Source of the DNA: Rhodobacteraceae bacterium 63075
GTDB taxonomy: Bacteria > Pseudomonadota > Alphaproteobacteria > Rhodobacterales > Rhodobacteraceae
Assembly: GCA_003417655.1 (NCBI GenBank)
Contig: QVMW01000016.1
Location: forward strand, 1-64,000
DNA length: 64,000 nt
Reading direction: 5' to 3'
Position 1 is the stretch's first letter, and each line of letters starts with the position of its first letter. The notes beneath the pieces were generated by a model. It had not been told where the DNA came from and did no database searches. It saw only the letters and a program-made list of their open reading frames with translations. Made by a program: the position numbers and the translations under genes. Below are positions 43,268 to 51,801 of this stretch, piece after piece.

Positions 43268-44775
43268 ACGAGCAAACACCTGTCCTGCGGCTGGAAGGCA
43301 TCGTCAAGACCTTCCCCGGCGTGCGCGCTCTCGATGGCGTCTCGCTGAGCATCCTGCCCGGTGAAGTGCATGCCCTGATGGGCGAGAACGGCGCCGGCAA
43401 GTCCACCCTGATGAAAGTCCTGGGCGGCATCCACCAGCCCGACGAAGGCCAGATCATCGTGAGTGAGCAACCTGTCGTCATGTCCGGCCCGCTCGATGCC
43501 AAGGCCAAGGGCATCGTCTTCATCCACCAGGAGCTCAGCCTCGCCGATGAGCTGAGCGTGGCCGAGAACATCTATCTCGGCGAGCTCCCGCGCAAGCGTT
43601 TCGGCCTGGTCGATTGGGCTGAGCTGGAGACGCGGACCAACGCGATCCTCGAAAAGCTCAAGGTGAGCTTCGATGCCAAGACGCGGGTGGGCGATCTGTC
43701 GATCGCCAACCAGCAGATGGTCGAGATCGCCCGCGCGCTGACCGTGGATGCCAAGGCCGTGATCTTCGACGAGCCAACCGCCTCTCTGACGGATGCGGAA
43801 AAGATCGTGCTATTCGAGGTCATCTCCGATTTGCAGGTGCAGGGCGTTGGCATCGCCTATATCTCGCACCGGATGGAGGAGATCTTCAAGATCACCGACA
43901 GGATCAGCGTCCTGCGCGACGGGCAGTATCAGGGCACGGTCAACACGGCCGAAACCGACGAGGAGGGCGTCACGCAGATGATGATCGGGCGCAAGCTCGA
44001 TCTCAGCCGCAACGAAAGCCATCACGAGCTGGGCGAGGTCGCGCTCGAAGTGCGTGGCCTGAGCTGCGGTGATCTCTACCAGGATGTCAGCTTTGAGGTG
44101 CGGCGCGGTGAAGTTGTCGGTTTCTACGGGCTTGTCGGCGCGGGGCGCACGGAGATCGCCGAGACGCTGTTCGGTCTGCGTGATCCTTCTGCAGGCACCA
44201 TACTGATCGGCGGGGAAGAGGCGAAGATCCATTCACCCTACGACGCGATCGAGCGGGGCATCTCGCTTGTTCCCGAGGATCGCAAGGATCAGGGTCTGGT
44301 GCTGGGCATGAATTGCCGCGACAACATGACCCTGCCGCAGGTCGACGAACTCAAGGCCGGGCCTTTCGTCTCCGACGGGGCCGAGATCGCGATCTTCGAT
44401 CAATACCGCGACAGGCTCGATATCCGGACACCGAGCTGGAAACAGCTCGTCGGCAACCTCTCGGGCGGCAACCAGCAGAAGATCGTCATCGGCAAATGGC
44501 TCTCGATGCGCCCTGACGTGCTTATCGTCGATGAGCCGACGCGCGGTATCGATGTGGGATCGAAGGCCGAGATCCACAACTTGATCCGCGATCTGGCTGC
44601 GCATGGCTATGCGGTCATTGTGATCAGCTCGGAAATGCCAGAAGTTCTGCATGTCTCCGACCGCATCGTGGCGATGTATTCGGGGCGGATCATGCGCACC
44701 TTCACTTCCGAAGAGGTGACCGAGGACAACCTGATCCAGGCGATCTCGGGAATCGGGTCAGACAAGGTCGCGTGA
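43264..44775 (+). CDS. Ribose-type ABC ATPase (RbsA/MglA family)
   Basis: A 503-residue protein with two ATPase domains. The first is canonical: GENGAGKST near residue 40, VIFDEPTASL. The second has the degenerate P-loop typical of this family (GLVGAGRTE near 295), with signature LSGGNQQK and LIVDEPTRGIDVG. It starts inside the upstream permease stop and its own stop overlaps the next ATG by one base. It powers uptake of the unknown ligand. Confidence 0.95.
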   Translation: MNEQTPVLRLEGIVKTFPGVRALDGVSLSILPGEVHALMGENGAGKSTLMKVLGGIHQPDEGQIIVSEQPVVMSGPLDAKAKGIVFIHQELSLADELSVAENIYLGELPRKRFGLVDWAELETRTNAILEKLKVSFDAKTRVGDLSIANQQMVEIARALTVDAKAVIFDEPTASLTDAEKIVLFEVISDLQVQGVGIAYISHRMEEIFKITDRISVLRDGQYQGTVNTAETDEEGVTQMMIGRKLDLSRNESHHELGEVALEVRGLSCGDLYQDVSFEVRRGEVVGFYGLVGAGRTEIAETLFGLRDPSAGTILIGGEEAKIHSPYDAIERGISLVPEDRKDQGLVLGMNCRDNMTLPQVDELKAGPFVSDGAEIAIFDQYRDRLDIRTPSWKQLVGNLSGGNQQKIVIGKWLSMRPDVLIVDEPTRGIDVGSKAEIHNLIRDLAAHGYAVIVISSEMPEVLHVSDRIVAMYSGRIMRTFTSEEVTEDNLIQAISGIGSDKVA

Positions 44776-45641
44776 TGCGGATCGGCTTTGCCGGACTTGG
44801 CCGTATGGGCACCCATATGGCGCGCAACCTCTCCCGCGCGGGACATGAGTTGACGCTCTGGAACCGCTCGGATGAAAAGGCGCGCGTGCTGGCCGAAGAG
44901 CTGGGCTGCGCTGTGGCTGAGAACCCGCGCGCGCTGTCCGACGCGGCGGAGGTGGTGGTTACGATGCTGGCCGATGATCCGTCATCGGAGGCGGTGCATT
45001 TCGGTGATGGCGGGCTCTATTCCGGTATGGCCCGGGTCTATGTCGAGATGGGGACAATGAGCCCCGATCATATCGCCCGGCTGGCCGCGGAATGTCCCGC
45101 AGACAGCGTGGTGATCGATGCGCCCGTCTCCGGTGCTACGCAGACGGCGGAAAATGCAGAACTGGTCATCATGGCGGGCTGCACGCAAGAGCAGGCCGCG
45201 CCGCTGATGGCGATCTTCCATGCGATGGGCGCCAGGACGCTCTGCCTTGGCCGGTCCGGTGCCGGCGCGGTGATGAAGCTCGCTGTCAATTCGCTTATCC
45301 ACGGGATCAACCAGACACTGGCCGAGGCGATGACGCTGGCCGAGGCCGCCGGGGTCGCACCGGAGGCGGCCTTTGATGTGATCGAGGCCTCCGCGGCCTG
45401 TGCGCCGATGTTGAAATATCGCCGCCCGCTCTATCTCGATGAAGCGGCGCATGATGTGACCTTTACGGTCGCGCTGGCGCGCAAGGATATGGAAGTTACC
45501 GCCGATCTGGCCCGAAAGCTGGGTACGGCGATGCCGCAGGGTGAGGCGACGCTGGACAAACTGAAACAGGCCGAGGCCGAGGGCTATGGTGCCCGTGATA
45601 TGGCTTCGATCCTCAATTTCATGCGAAAGGACGCAAGATGA
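44775..45641 (+). CDS. HIBADH-family NAD(P)-dependent dehydrogenase
   Basis: A 288-residue beta-hydroxyacid dehydrogenase-type protein. The N-terminal cofactor motif is GFAGLGRMGTHMARNL, the substrate motif DAPVSGATQTAE, and the catalytic lysine lies in GAVMKLAVNSLIHG. It probably oxidises a beta-hydroxy acid or reduces an aldehyde acid. ATG at 44775 is used; a GTG 3 bases upstream is possible. It is coupled to the ATPase gene upstream and overlaps ThuA downstream by 4 bases. Confidence 0.9.
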   Translation: MRIGFAGLGRMGTHMARNLSRAGHELTLWNRSDEKARVLAEELGCAVAENPRALSDAAEVVVTMLADDPSSEAVHFGDGGLYSGMARVYVEMGTMSPDHIARLAAECPADSVVIDAPVSGATQTAENAELVIMAGCTQEQAAPLMAIFHAMGARTLCLGRSGAGAVMKLAVNSLIHGINQTLAEAMTLAEAAGVAPEAAFDVIEASAACAPMLKYRRPLYLDEAAHDVTFTVALARKDMEVTADLARKLGTAMPQGEATLDKLKQAEAEGYGARDMASILNFMRKDAR

Positions 45642-46342
45642 AAGCTGCGCTGTTTGTCGGAGGCTGGGAAGGCCACACGCCCACCGACTTTGCCGATTGG
45701 TACAAGGAACTTCTGGAGGCAAACGGCTTCGAGGTGGATGTCCATGACACGCTGGAGCCGCTGGAGCGGCCTGGTGAACTGGCTGATCTCGATCTCATCA
45801 CACCGATATGGTCTTCGGCGCGCTCCGGGCACCAGGAAGAGTTCGGCAACATGACCAAGCCGCAGGAAGACGGACTCCTTAAGCTGATCGGCGATGGATG
45901 CGGCCTTGCGGGTTGGCACGGGCACATGGGCGACGCCTTCCGTGACAGGCCCACCTACCACTTCCTGATCGGGGGGCAGTTCGTGGCGCATCCGCCGGGT
46001 TGGCCGGACAACCTGCAACCGGCCGAGGATTATATTGACTACGATGTGACGATCTGCAAACCAGACGATCCGATCGTCGCGGGTATCAAGAGCTTTCGCC
46101 TGACATCCGAGCAGTACTACATGCTGGTCGATCCGTCGAACGAGGTTCTGGCCACGACGACATTCTCGGGCGATCACCTGTGGTGGATCGAAGGCACGGT
46201 GATCCCGGTGGTCTGGAAACGCCGGTGGGACAAGGGGCGTGTGTTCTGTTGTTCGATCGGCCACGAGCTGGACGACCTCAAGATGCCGCAGGTGACGGAA
46301 ATGATCCGGCGTGGCGCGCTCTGGGCCGCGCGCGGCACCTGA
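45638..46342 (+). CDS. ThuA-like domain protein
   Basis: A 234-residue protein of the ThuA-like (class I glutamine amidotransferase-like fold) family. Visible features are ALFVGGWEGHTP at the N-terminus, LAGWHGHMGDAF near residue 90, and PVVWKRRWDKGRVFCCSIGH at the C-terminus. ThuA proteins occur in disaccharide and sugar-derivative pathways; no clear reaction can be assigned. It is the last gene of the right arm and overlaps the upstream dehydrogenase by 4 bases. Its presence favours a carbohydrate-like substrate. Confidence 0.88.
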   Translation: MKAALFVGGWEGHTPTDFADWYKELLEANGFEVDVHDTLEPLERPGELADLDLITPIWSSARSGHQEEFGNMTKPQEDGLLKLIGDGCGLAGWHGHMGDAFRDRPTYHFLIGGQFVAHPPGWPDNLQPAEDYIDYDVTICKPDDPIVAGIKSFRLTSEQYYMLVDPSNEVLATTTFSGDHLWWIEGTVIPVVWKRRWDKGRVFCCSIGHELDDLKMPQVTEMIRRGALWAARGT

Positions 46343-46414
46343 CGCTGAGAGCGATCACAGGGCGTAGCTGATGGGGCCTGCAACCCGTCGCCCGCGAGGG
46401 TGCAGAGCCGCGCG

Positions 46415-47344
46415 TCATTTAACGGGCACTTGTTTCGCGCCCATCTGCACCGCCTTGGCGATCCTCTCCACCATGAATTCCATGAATAGACGTGTCTTCG
46501 GGTCCTGCCCGCGCCTGTGCGTGAAGAGGCAGGCCATCTGGATGGGTTCTGGCGGGGTCTTTTCGGCCACCGGAACGAGCGCGCCGGATGCCAGGTGTTC
46601 GGCGATCTCGAAGACCGGTTTCATCGCGATACCGTGGCCGGCAAGCGCCCAATCCGTCAGCACATCGCCATCGTCGGATTCATAGCGGCCGGTGACTCGG
46701 AAGCGCTTGGGGCCCTCGGGTGTGGACAGGCGCCATTGGAACTCGGTTGCGCCAGGAAAGCGCAGGCTGAGGCATTCATGGGCGTCCGAGACGAGCGCCT
46801 GTCCGTCCGAGGGCTTGCCGCGCGCGGCGATGTAGGCCGGTGCGGCGCAGAGGACGCGCTCGACATCGGCAATCTTGCGGATTCGCAGGTTGCTGTCTTC
46901 AGGCTGGCCGAGGAAAAAAGCAAGATCGAGCCCTTCCGTGGTCAGGTCCACATTCCGGTCGGTGAGCCGAAGGCGCAGGCTGACTTCCGGGTATTGCGCG
47001 AGAAACTCCGGCGCTTGCGGCGCGATGAGCCTCCGCCCGACGCCCAGCGGCGCAGCCACGTAGAGCGCGCCGCGCAGGTTCTCCGTGATATCGGTGATCT
47101 GCGCCTCGGCGGCCTCGACCGCCTCGAGAATGTCACTGGCGCCGCGATAGAAGCTCTTGCCCTGTTCCGTTGGCGCGAGGCTGCGTGTGGTGCGCTGGAA
47201 CAGCCGCACTCCAAGGTGCATCTCAAGCTGCGAGATGCGCGAGGAGGTCACCGCCGGAGAAATCCGCAGATCGCGCCCGGCGGCGGACATGCTGCCGAGT
47301 TCATAGACACGGACGAATGTGCGGATGTTGTCGAGGTAGGACAT
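46415..47344 (-). CDS. LysR-type regulator next to puuD
   Basis: A 309-residue LysR regulator: N-terminal winged helix (1-60; FVRVYELGSMSAAGRDLRIS, ISQLEMHLGVRLFQRTTRSL) and LysR substrate-binding domain. ATG at 47344 matches family starts; open frame further upstream lacks similarity. It is divergent from puuD with a 100-base gap, so control of urate oxidation is likely. It is separated from the rest of the purine genes by the 21-kb catabolic insertion. Confidence 0.92.
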   Translation of the reverse strand: MSYLDNIRTFVRVYELGSMSAAGRDLRISPAVTSSRISQLEMHLGVRLFQRTTRSLAPTEQGKSFYRGASDILEAVEAAEAQITDITENLRGALYVAAPLGVGRRLIAPQAPEFLAQYPEVSLRLRLTDRNVDLTTEGLDLAFFLGQPEDSNLRIRKIADVERVLCAAPAYIAARGKPSDGQALVSDAHECLSLRFPGATEFQWRLSTPEGPKRFRVTGRYESDDGDVLTDWALAGHGIAMKPVFEIAEHLASGALVPVAEKTPPEPIQMACLFTHRRGQDPKTRLFMEFMVERIAKAVQMGAKQVPVK

Positions 47345-47444
47345 TTTTCGGATTTTTTTGATGCTGCTTGGTATTTGCAAGAGATAGCAGAATAAACGCG
47401 TATGGCATAGTCTGCACAGGACGCAGAATGATCGGGGGTCGGCC
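47345..47444. promoter_or_regulatory. LysR-puuD divergent promoter region
   Basis: This 100-base region is AT-rich and contains the inverted repeat CTGCT (47364-47368) / AGCAG (47386-47390), spaced by 17 bases around TTGGTATTTGCAAGAGAT. It is a reasonable LysR-type binding region, although no perfect T-N11-A palindrome stands out. Confidence 0.4.
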
Positions 47445-48674
47445 ATGTATGACTGGGCTGTGATGTGGGATTGGATCGCTTTTTCGGTGCGATGGCTGCA
47501 TGTCATCACCGCGATGGCATGGATCGGGGCATCATTCTATTTCATCGCGCTCGACCTGATGCTCAAGCCCAATGACGCGTTGCCCGAAGGGGCTTATGGT
47601 GAGGAGTGGGAAGTCCATGGCGGGGGCTTCTATCACACGGTCAAGTACATGGTAGCGCCCGCGCGGATGCCTGAGCACCTGACATGGCACAAATGGCAAA
47701 GCTACTCGACATGGCTTTCCGGCGCGGCGCTCCTGATGATCATCTATTGGGTTGGCGGCGAACTATACCTGCTTGATCCGGGCAAGGCCGAGCTGACGCT
47801 CATGCAGGGCATTTTCATCTCGGCGGCCTCGCTCACCATCGGCTGGCTGGCCTATGATTTCCTTTGCAAGTCGAAGCTGGGCGAGAACCCGACATTGCTG
47901 ATGCTCATCCTCTTCGCGATTCTCGTGGCCATGTCCTGGGGGTATAACCAGGTCTTCACAGGCCGCGCGGCGCTCCTCCACCTGGGCGCCTTCACGGCCA
48001 CGATCATGACAGCCAACGTCTTCTTCCAGATCATGCCCAACCAGCGCATCGTCGTCGCCGATCTCAAGGCCGGGCGCAAGCCGGATGCGAAATACGGCAA
48101 GATCGCCAAGCTGCGCTCGACCCATAACAACTACCTCACGCTCCCGGTCGTCTTCCTGATGCTGAGCAATCACTACCCGCTCGCTTTCGGGACCGACTAT
48201 GCCTGGATCATCGCCAGCCTGATCTTTCTGACCGGTGTGACGATCCGCCATTACTTCAACACGATGCACGCCACCGGCGCGCGGCTCAACTGGACATGGC
48301 TTGCCACGGCGCTCCTCATGGTCGCCATCGCCTGGCTGTCGACCTTCGGCCCCGACGAGACCATCGACGACGCTGAAGCGCGTGCGCTGACGCCTTATGA
48401 GCAGCAATACGCCTCTGCCGCGAGCTTCGAGGACGCCTATTACGCCGTTGTCGGGAACTGCTCCATGTGCCACGCACGCGAGCCATCCTGGGACGGGATG
48501 CACTGGCCGCCGAAGGGTGTCGTGCTGGAGACGGAAGCCGACGTGGCGCGCCATGCCGGCGCCGTTTATCTGCAAGCCGGACGAAGCCATGCCATGCCGC
48601 CGCCCAACGCGATCGAGATGGACGCGGAGGCGCGCATGCAGATCGTAAGGTGGTATCGCGAGGTCAACGGCTGA
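47445..48674 (+). CDS. puuD: Membrane cytochrome-type urate oxidase PuuD
   Basis: A 409-residue protein with an N-terminal membrane domain of the urate hydroxylase PuuD family (about eight hydrophobic segments; WLHVITAMAWIGASFYF at the start) and a C-terminal cytochrome c domain. The heme site is CSMCH at 339-343 with Met 384 in AMPPP as likely axial ligand. PuuD converts urate to 5-hydroxyisourate while passing electrons to the cytochrome chain. It supplies the substrate for UraH encoded at 25125-25475. It is convergent with the glycosyltransferase gene. Confidence 0.95.
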   Translation: MYDWAVMWDWIAFSVRWLHVITAMAWIGASFYFIALDLMLKPNDALPEGAYGEEWEVHGGGFYHTVKYMVAPARMPEHLTWHKWQSYSTWLSGAALLMIIYWVGGELYLLDPGKAELTLMQGIFISAASLTIGWLAYDFLCKSKLGENPTLLMLILFAILVAMSWGYNQVFTGRAALLHLGAFTATIMTANVFFQIMPNQRIVVADLKAGRKPDAKYGKIAKLRSTHNNYLTLPVVFLMLSNHYPLAFGTDYAWIIASLIFLTGVTIRHYFNTMHATGARLNWTWLATALLMVAIAWLSTFGPDETIDDAEARALTPYEQQYASAASFEDAYYAVVGNCSMCHAREPSWDGMHWPPKGVVLETEADVARHAGAVYLQAGRSHAMPPPNAIEMDAEARMQIVRWYREVNG

Positions 48675-48696
48675 GTTCAAACGCAGCGAATATTGG

Positions 48697-49608
48697 TCAC
48701 GGCGACGTCTGGCCGCGCGCCGAGGGGGCGAGAAATCTCCGGGCAATATCGGGCATAGCGCCACAATAAATGACATTTTCGATCTTGGGCGGGCGGTAAC
48801 GCACCCCGCGCAGTCTTTCATACTCCTCGTGAAAGCTCGGGGCCGGATGATCACTTGGGGTCACATTGGTCGCGACCCCGCCGTGAAACTGGTGAAAAAC
48901 CCCTTCGCCTAGCAGGACGATGAAATCCGTCTCGTGCAGAGCGGCGGCCCGTGTGACGAAATCGTGATTGACAAGCCCGCCTCCGGGGCTCTGAAAGCCT
49001 GGATCATAGCCCCCGAGCTTGTCGAAAAGCTGACGCGGCAGGGTGACCCAGCTGCACTCGGTTGGAAATCCGCCGAGAAAGCCCGGCATCGACGACTGCG
49101 CCAGGGCAGATACCTCGAACAAGCGGTAGCCGTCCTCGGGCCACGCAATCCCGGCGAGCAAGGCGTCTTCGACCTCCTGGTTGTAACCCTCTACCATCGA
49201 GCGGTTCTGCACGTCTGGCCCAAGATGCCATGAGAGGCTGCAGAGAAACGGTGCGTCCGACAGGCGCAAGGCCTTGAGTGTGGAAAGCAACAGCCCTGGC
49301 GTCGCCATGCGCGCACCATCGACGATCAGCGCCACGTAGCGTCCGCGCGCCATCCCGGCACCGAGATTGAGTGCCTCGACCGGCGAGACGGAGGCGGTTT
49401 GCAAGTAGTGATAGCGAAAGTTCGGCCCCGTAGCGGTGACCTCCTCCGGATCGAGCGGTTGCGAGGAGCCGTTGTCGATGGCGATGACCTCGTAATCCGA
49501 GGCCTTCACGCCCCTCTGATGGGCCGTCGACAGGCTAAGGAGGGTGCGCCGCGCCTCCCTGCGCATGTTGTGAAAGATCACGACAATGGAGAGCAGAGGG
49601 GGGGTCAT
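48697..49608 (-). CDS. GT2-family glycosyltransferase
   Basis: A 303-residue protein with a GT-A (family 2) fold. It starts with LSIVVIFHNMRREARRTL, then VIAIDNGSSQPL, and carries ALIVDGARMATPG in place of a classic DxD. It is clearly related to the GT2 at 51802-52788, which shares the IDGAR motif, the EDMLL-like region and ENGYR(L/M)FE. The start ATG at 49608 overlaps the CmcI gene stop. It is the last gene of the minus-strand block. No membrane segment is seen, so it acts on the cytoplasmic side. Confidence 0.85.
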   Translation of the reverse strand: MTPPLLSIVVIFHNMRREARRTLLSLSTAHQRGVKASDYEVIAIDNGSSQPLDPEEVTATGPNFRYHYLQTASVSPVEALNLGAGMARGRYVALIVDGARMATPGLLLSTLKALRLSDAPFLCSLSWHLGPDVQNRSMVEGYNQEVEDALLAGIAWPEDGYRLFEVSALAQSSMPGFLGGFPTECSWVTLPRQLFDKLGGYDPGFQSPGGGLVNHDFVTRAAALHETDFIVLLGEGVFHQFHGGVATNVTPSDHPAPSFHEEYERLRGVRYRPPKIENVIYCGAMPDIARRFLAPSARGQTSP

Positions 49609-50237
49609 GTCTTTCGCAGGTATCCATTGGGATTGTAGGTGGCGTTCTGGCCGAACATGTCGCAATATTCGGTCGCCACTTCGAAGACATCCGGCGAGGC
49701 TTCGAAAAACTCCGCGATGGCCCGGTTCGGCCCACCATCGTAGCGCTCGGAGAGGCCCAGCTCGACAAGGTTGCCGTCCTCCATGGCCAGCAAGTCGCCG
49801 GTCTGCATTTCCCGCGCGAGAACCCGCAGGGCTGCGAGGCAGCCCGCATAGGTATGCGCGCTGTCCTCGTTCACGAACCAGGGACGAGGACAGTCCGAGA
49901 GCCCATGTGCTGCAAAGCTGTCCTCAAGGTGGTTCACATCACCCTCGAGGAACGTGATGCGCGGATCGGTCAGGTCGGGTCGTTCCAGATCGATGGAGTA
50001 AACATGTGTCCCAAGCCCGTAACTCTGCATCAGATCAGCAAAGAACAACGCGCTGCCGCCGTGTTTGGAGCCTATCTCTATGATCGTTCCCGGCTTCAGG
50101 TCCCACAGCAATTTCATGTAGATACAAATATCCAGGGGGCTCTTGAGACATGGAACGCCCTTGTATTTGTAAGATAGAACACCGCGTTGAATCGGCTGGA
50201 GAACGCTTTCGGGGAAAGGTGTCTTGAAAGAGCGCAT
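49605..50237 (-). CDS. CmcI-family methyltransferase/cephalosporin hydroxylase-like
   Basis: A 210-residue Rossmann-type methyltransferase of the CmcI family. The SAM-binding motif EIGSKHGGSALFFADL lies near residue 54, and VYSIDLERPDL and FLEGDVNHLED follow. CmcI acts in cephamycin synthesis, but bacterial homologues in glycan clusters are thought to methylate sugars or lipids. Here it is flanked by glycosyltransferase and methyltransferase genes, so glycan methylation is plausible. It overlaps the next gene by 4 bases. Confidence 0.82.
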   Translation of the reverse strand: MRSFKTPFPESVLQPIQRGVLSYKYKGVPCLKSPLDICIYMKLLWDLKPGTIIEIGSKHGGSALFFADLMQSYGLGTHVYSIDLERPDLTDPRITFLEGDVNHLEDSFAAHGLSDCPRPWFVNEDSAHTYAGCLAALRVLAREMQTGDLLAMEDGNLVELGLSERYDGGPNRAIAEFFEASPDVFEVATEYCDMFGQNATYNPNGYLRKT

Positions 50238-50247
50238 GGGCTTACCT

Positions 50248-51792
50248 CTATTGGGCCTTTTGCTTGATCCAGTAAACTCCGGTCCAATCGATCTCTATGA
50301 CATCCGGCTGCCGCTCACCGCGTTGATCGAAAAAGTCCTGAACCGCCTGTCGGCATGCCTTTATCGCGCCATAGTCGTCAATGATAACAACTCCGCCTTC
50401 AGCGACTTTATCATACAGCGCCTTCAGCGCATCCATAGTGGATTCGTAGAGGTCCCCGTCGAGCCGTAGCAGGGCGATCTGGTCAGTTGGAGCTTCATGC
50501 AAGGTATCTTTGAACCAACCTTTCAAGAAAACCACGTTCTCACCGAGCAGATCATAGGCCGCGAAGTTATCCGCGACGGTCTCCTGGGAAATGGCCAGCT
50601 CGGGATACCTTTCCTTGTCCAGAACCAGCCCCGAATCCTGTGGGTGGCTGGGCTTGGGCAGACCTTCGAAGCTGTCAGCTACCAGTATGCGCCGTGCAGT
50701 CTGACCGTGCGCGCGCGCATAACCGGCCATGAAGATACCGGCGCCGCCGCGCCAGACGCCGCATTCCATCAGGTCACCGGGGATGCCGTTGCTGAAAACC
50801 TGGTCGAGGCAATCATGCAGGTTGTCCAGTCTTGCCTTGCCCATCATCGTATGAGTGAAGGCCAGATTAGAAATATTGTTTTTGTAGGGTTTACTCAGCG
50901 TGCAGGCTTCCTCAAAGGAGGTGTATTCATTGGGAAAGCGCTGCGTGATGTCAATATAGGTCGCCTGATCAAAACTGTCCTCACCATTGAGGCAGCGGCG
51001 CAGGTAATGAAGGCGAAACTCATCTTTGCGGTATGGCTCGGTCAATAGTCTTTTTTTCAGTAAATCCAGATAATCTGTAGTTTCGGGGTCGACAGAAACG
51101 GTAGCAGCTTTCTGAAGAGATGGCCGCGACAGCGATTCGATGTGACTCTTGAGATCGCTGGAGGCTCGCACATTAAGACGTTCGCGAATGTCCGCGCTGG
51201 ATTTTTCGAGGTAAGCCCCTTTGCTCAATTCACTCGAGATCGCATCATATTGTTTCGATAACATAGTGCTATTGGTGTCCAGATTACTAATCACCGCCAC
51301 GCCCTTGTCGAAGCCAGAAATCTCGGCGTCGAATACTTCGATATCCAAGTCCGGGCGATATTCACGCAAAAGCGGAATCAGGCGGTATACATCACCGGTC
51401 CAGGCCTGGGTCTCCCGCTCGCGGCTGGCCCATGCGATATCGCCAGGAGCGACATCATCTATCACGACAACTGTGTCTTTGTGTGCATAGGACTCGACAT
51501 TGATAAAGTCGCGCAGAGCGAACTCCACTAAATGCATTCCGTCGATAAAGGCCAGGTCCGGCGCTTGCCCGAGGATTTCGATTACGTCGGGACGGGAAAA
51601 AAACGCATCGGATGTTTCGCGAAAAACTCTGGTAGGCCAGTGAAGCGCGGTCGTGATTTCCGGTTCAGGGTCAATCGCCAGGCGTGGACAGGCAGCGAGG
51701 CTTAGACTTGCTCCCTTTCGACACCCGATTTCCAAGTATGTTCTTGGCTTAACCGCAGAATGAATCAACTTGAGAGCGTCGATGTAATTCAA
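50248..51792 (-). CDS. Double methyltransferase (Methyltransf_24-like plus TylF-like)
   Basis: A 514-residue protein. Residues about 1-180 resemble a class I SAM methyltransferase (RTYLEIGCRKGASLSLA, DLAFIDGMHLVEFAL, VVVIDDVAPGD). Residues about 280-510 match the TylF/MycF macrocin O-methyltransferase family (GDLMECGVWRGGAGIFMAGY, DSFEGLPKPS, LLRLDGDLYESTMDAL, GGVVIIDDYG). A linker joins them. TTG at 51792 with TTAGGAGAT upstream is the start. Lower GC and AT-richer codons than neighbours suggest transfer. It may act on glycan sugars in two places. Confidence 0.82.
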   Translation of the reverse strand: MNYIDALKLIHSAVKPRTYLEIGCRKGASLSLAACPRLAIDPEPEITTALHWPTRVFRETSDAFFSRPDVIEILGQAPDLAFIDGMHLVEFALRDFINVESYAHKDTVVVIDDVAPGDIAWASRERETQAWTGDVYRLIPLLREYRPDLDIEVFDAEISGFDKGVAVISNLDTNSTMLSKQYDAISSELSKGAYLEKSSADIRERLNVRASSDLKSHIESLSRPSLQKAATVSVDPETTDYLDLLKKRLLTEPYRKDEFRLHYLRRCLNGEDSFDQATYIDITQRFPNEYTSFEEACTLSKPYKNNISNLAFTHTMMGKARLDNLHDCLDQVFSNGIPGDLMECGVWRGGAGIFMAGYARAHGQTARRILVADSFEGLPKPSHPQDSGLVLDKERYPELAISQETVADNFAAYDLLGENVVFLKGWFKDTLHEAPTDQIALLRLDGDLYESTMDALKALYDKVAEGGVVIIDDYGAIKACRQAVQDFFDQRGERQPDVIEIDWTGVYWIKQKAQ

Positions 51793-51801
51793 ACCTATCT
51801 C

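Noticed and set aside
28672..46342. Genomic island with integrase at a tRNA
   Set aside because: No integrase, transposase or direct-repeat borders were seen; the only tRNA lies more than 13 kb away.
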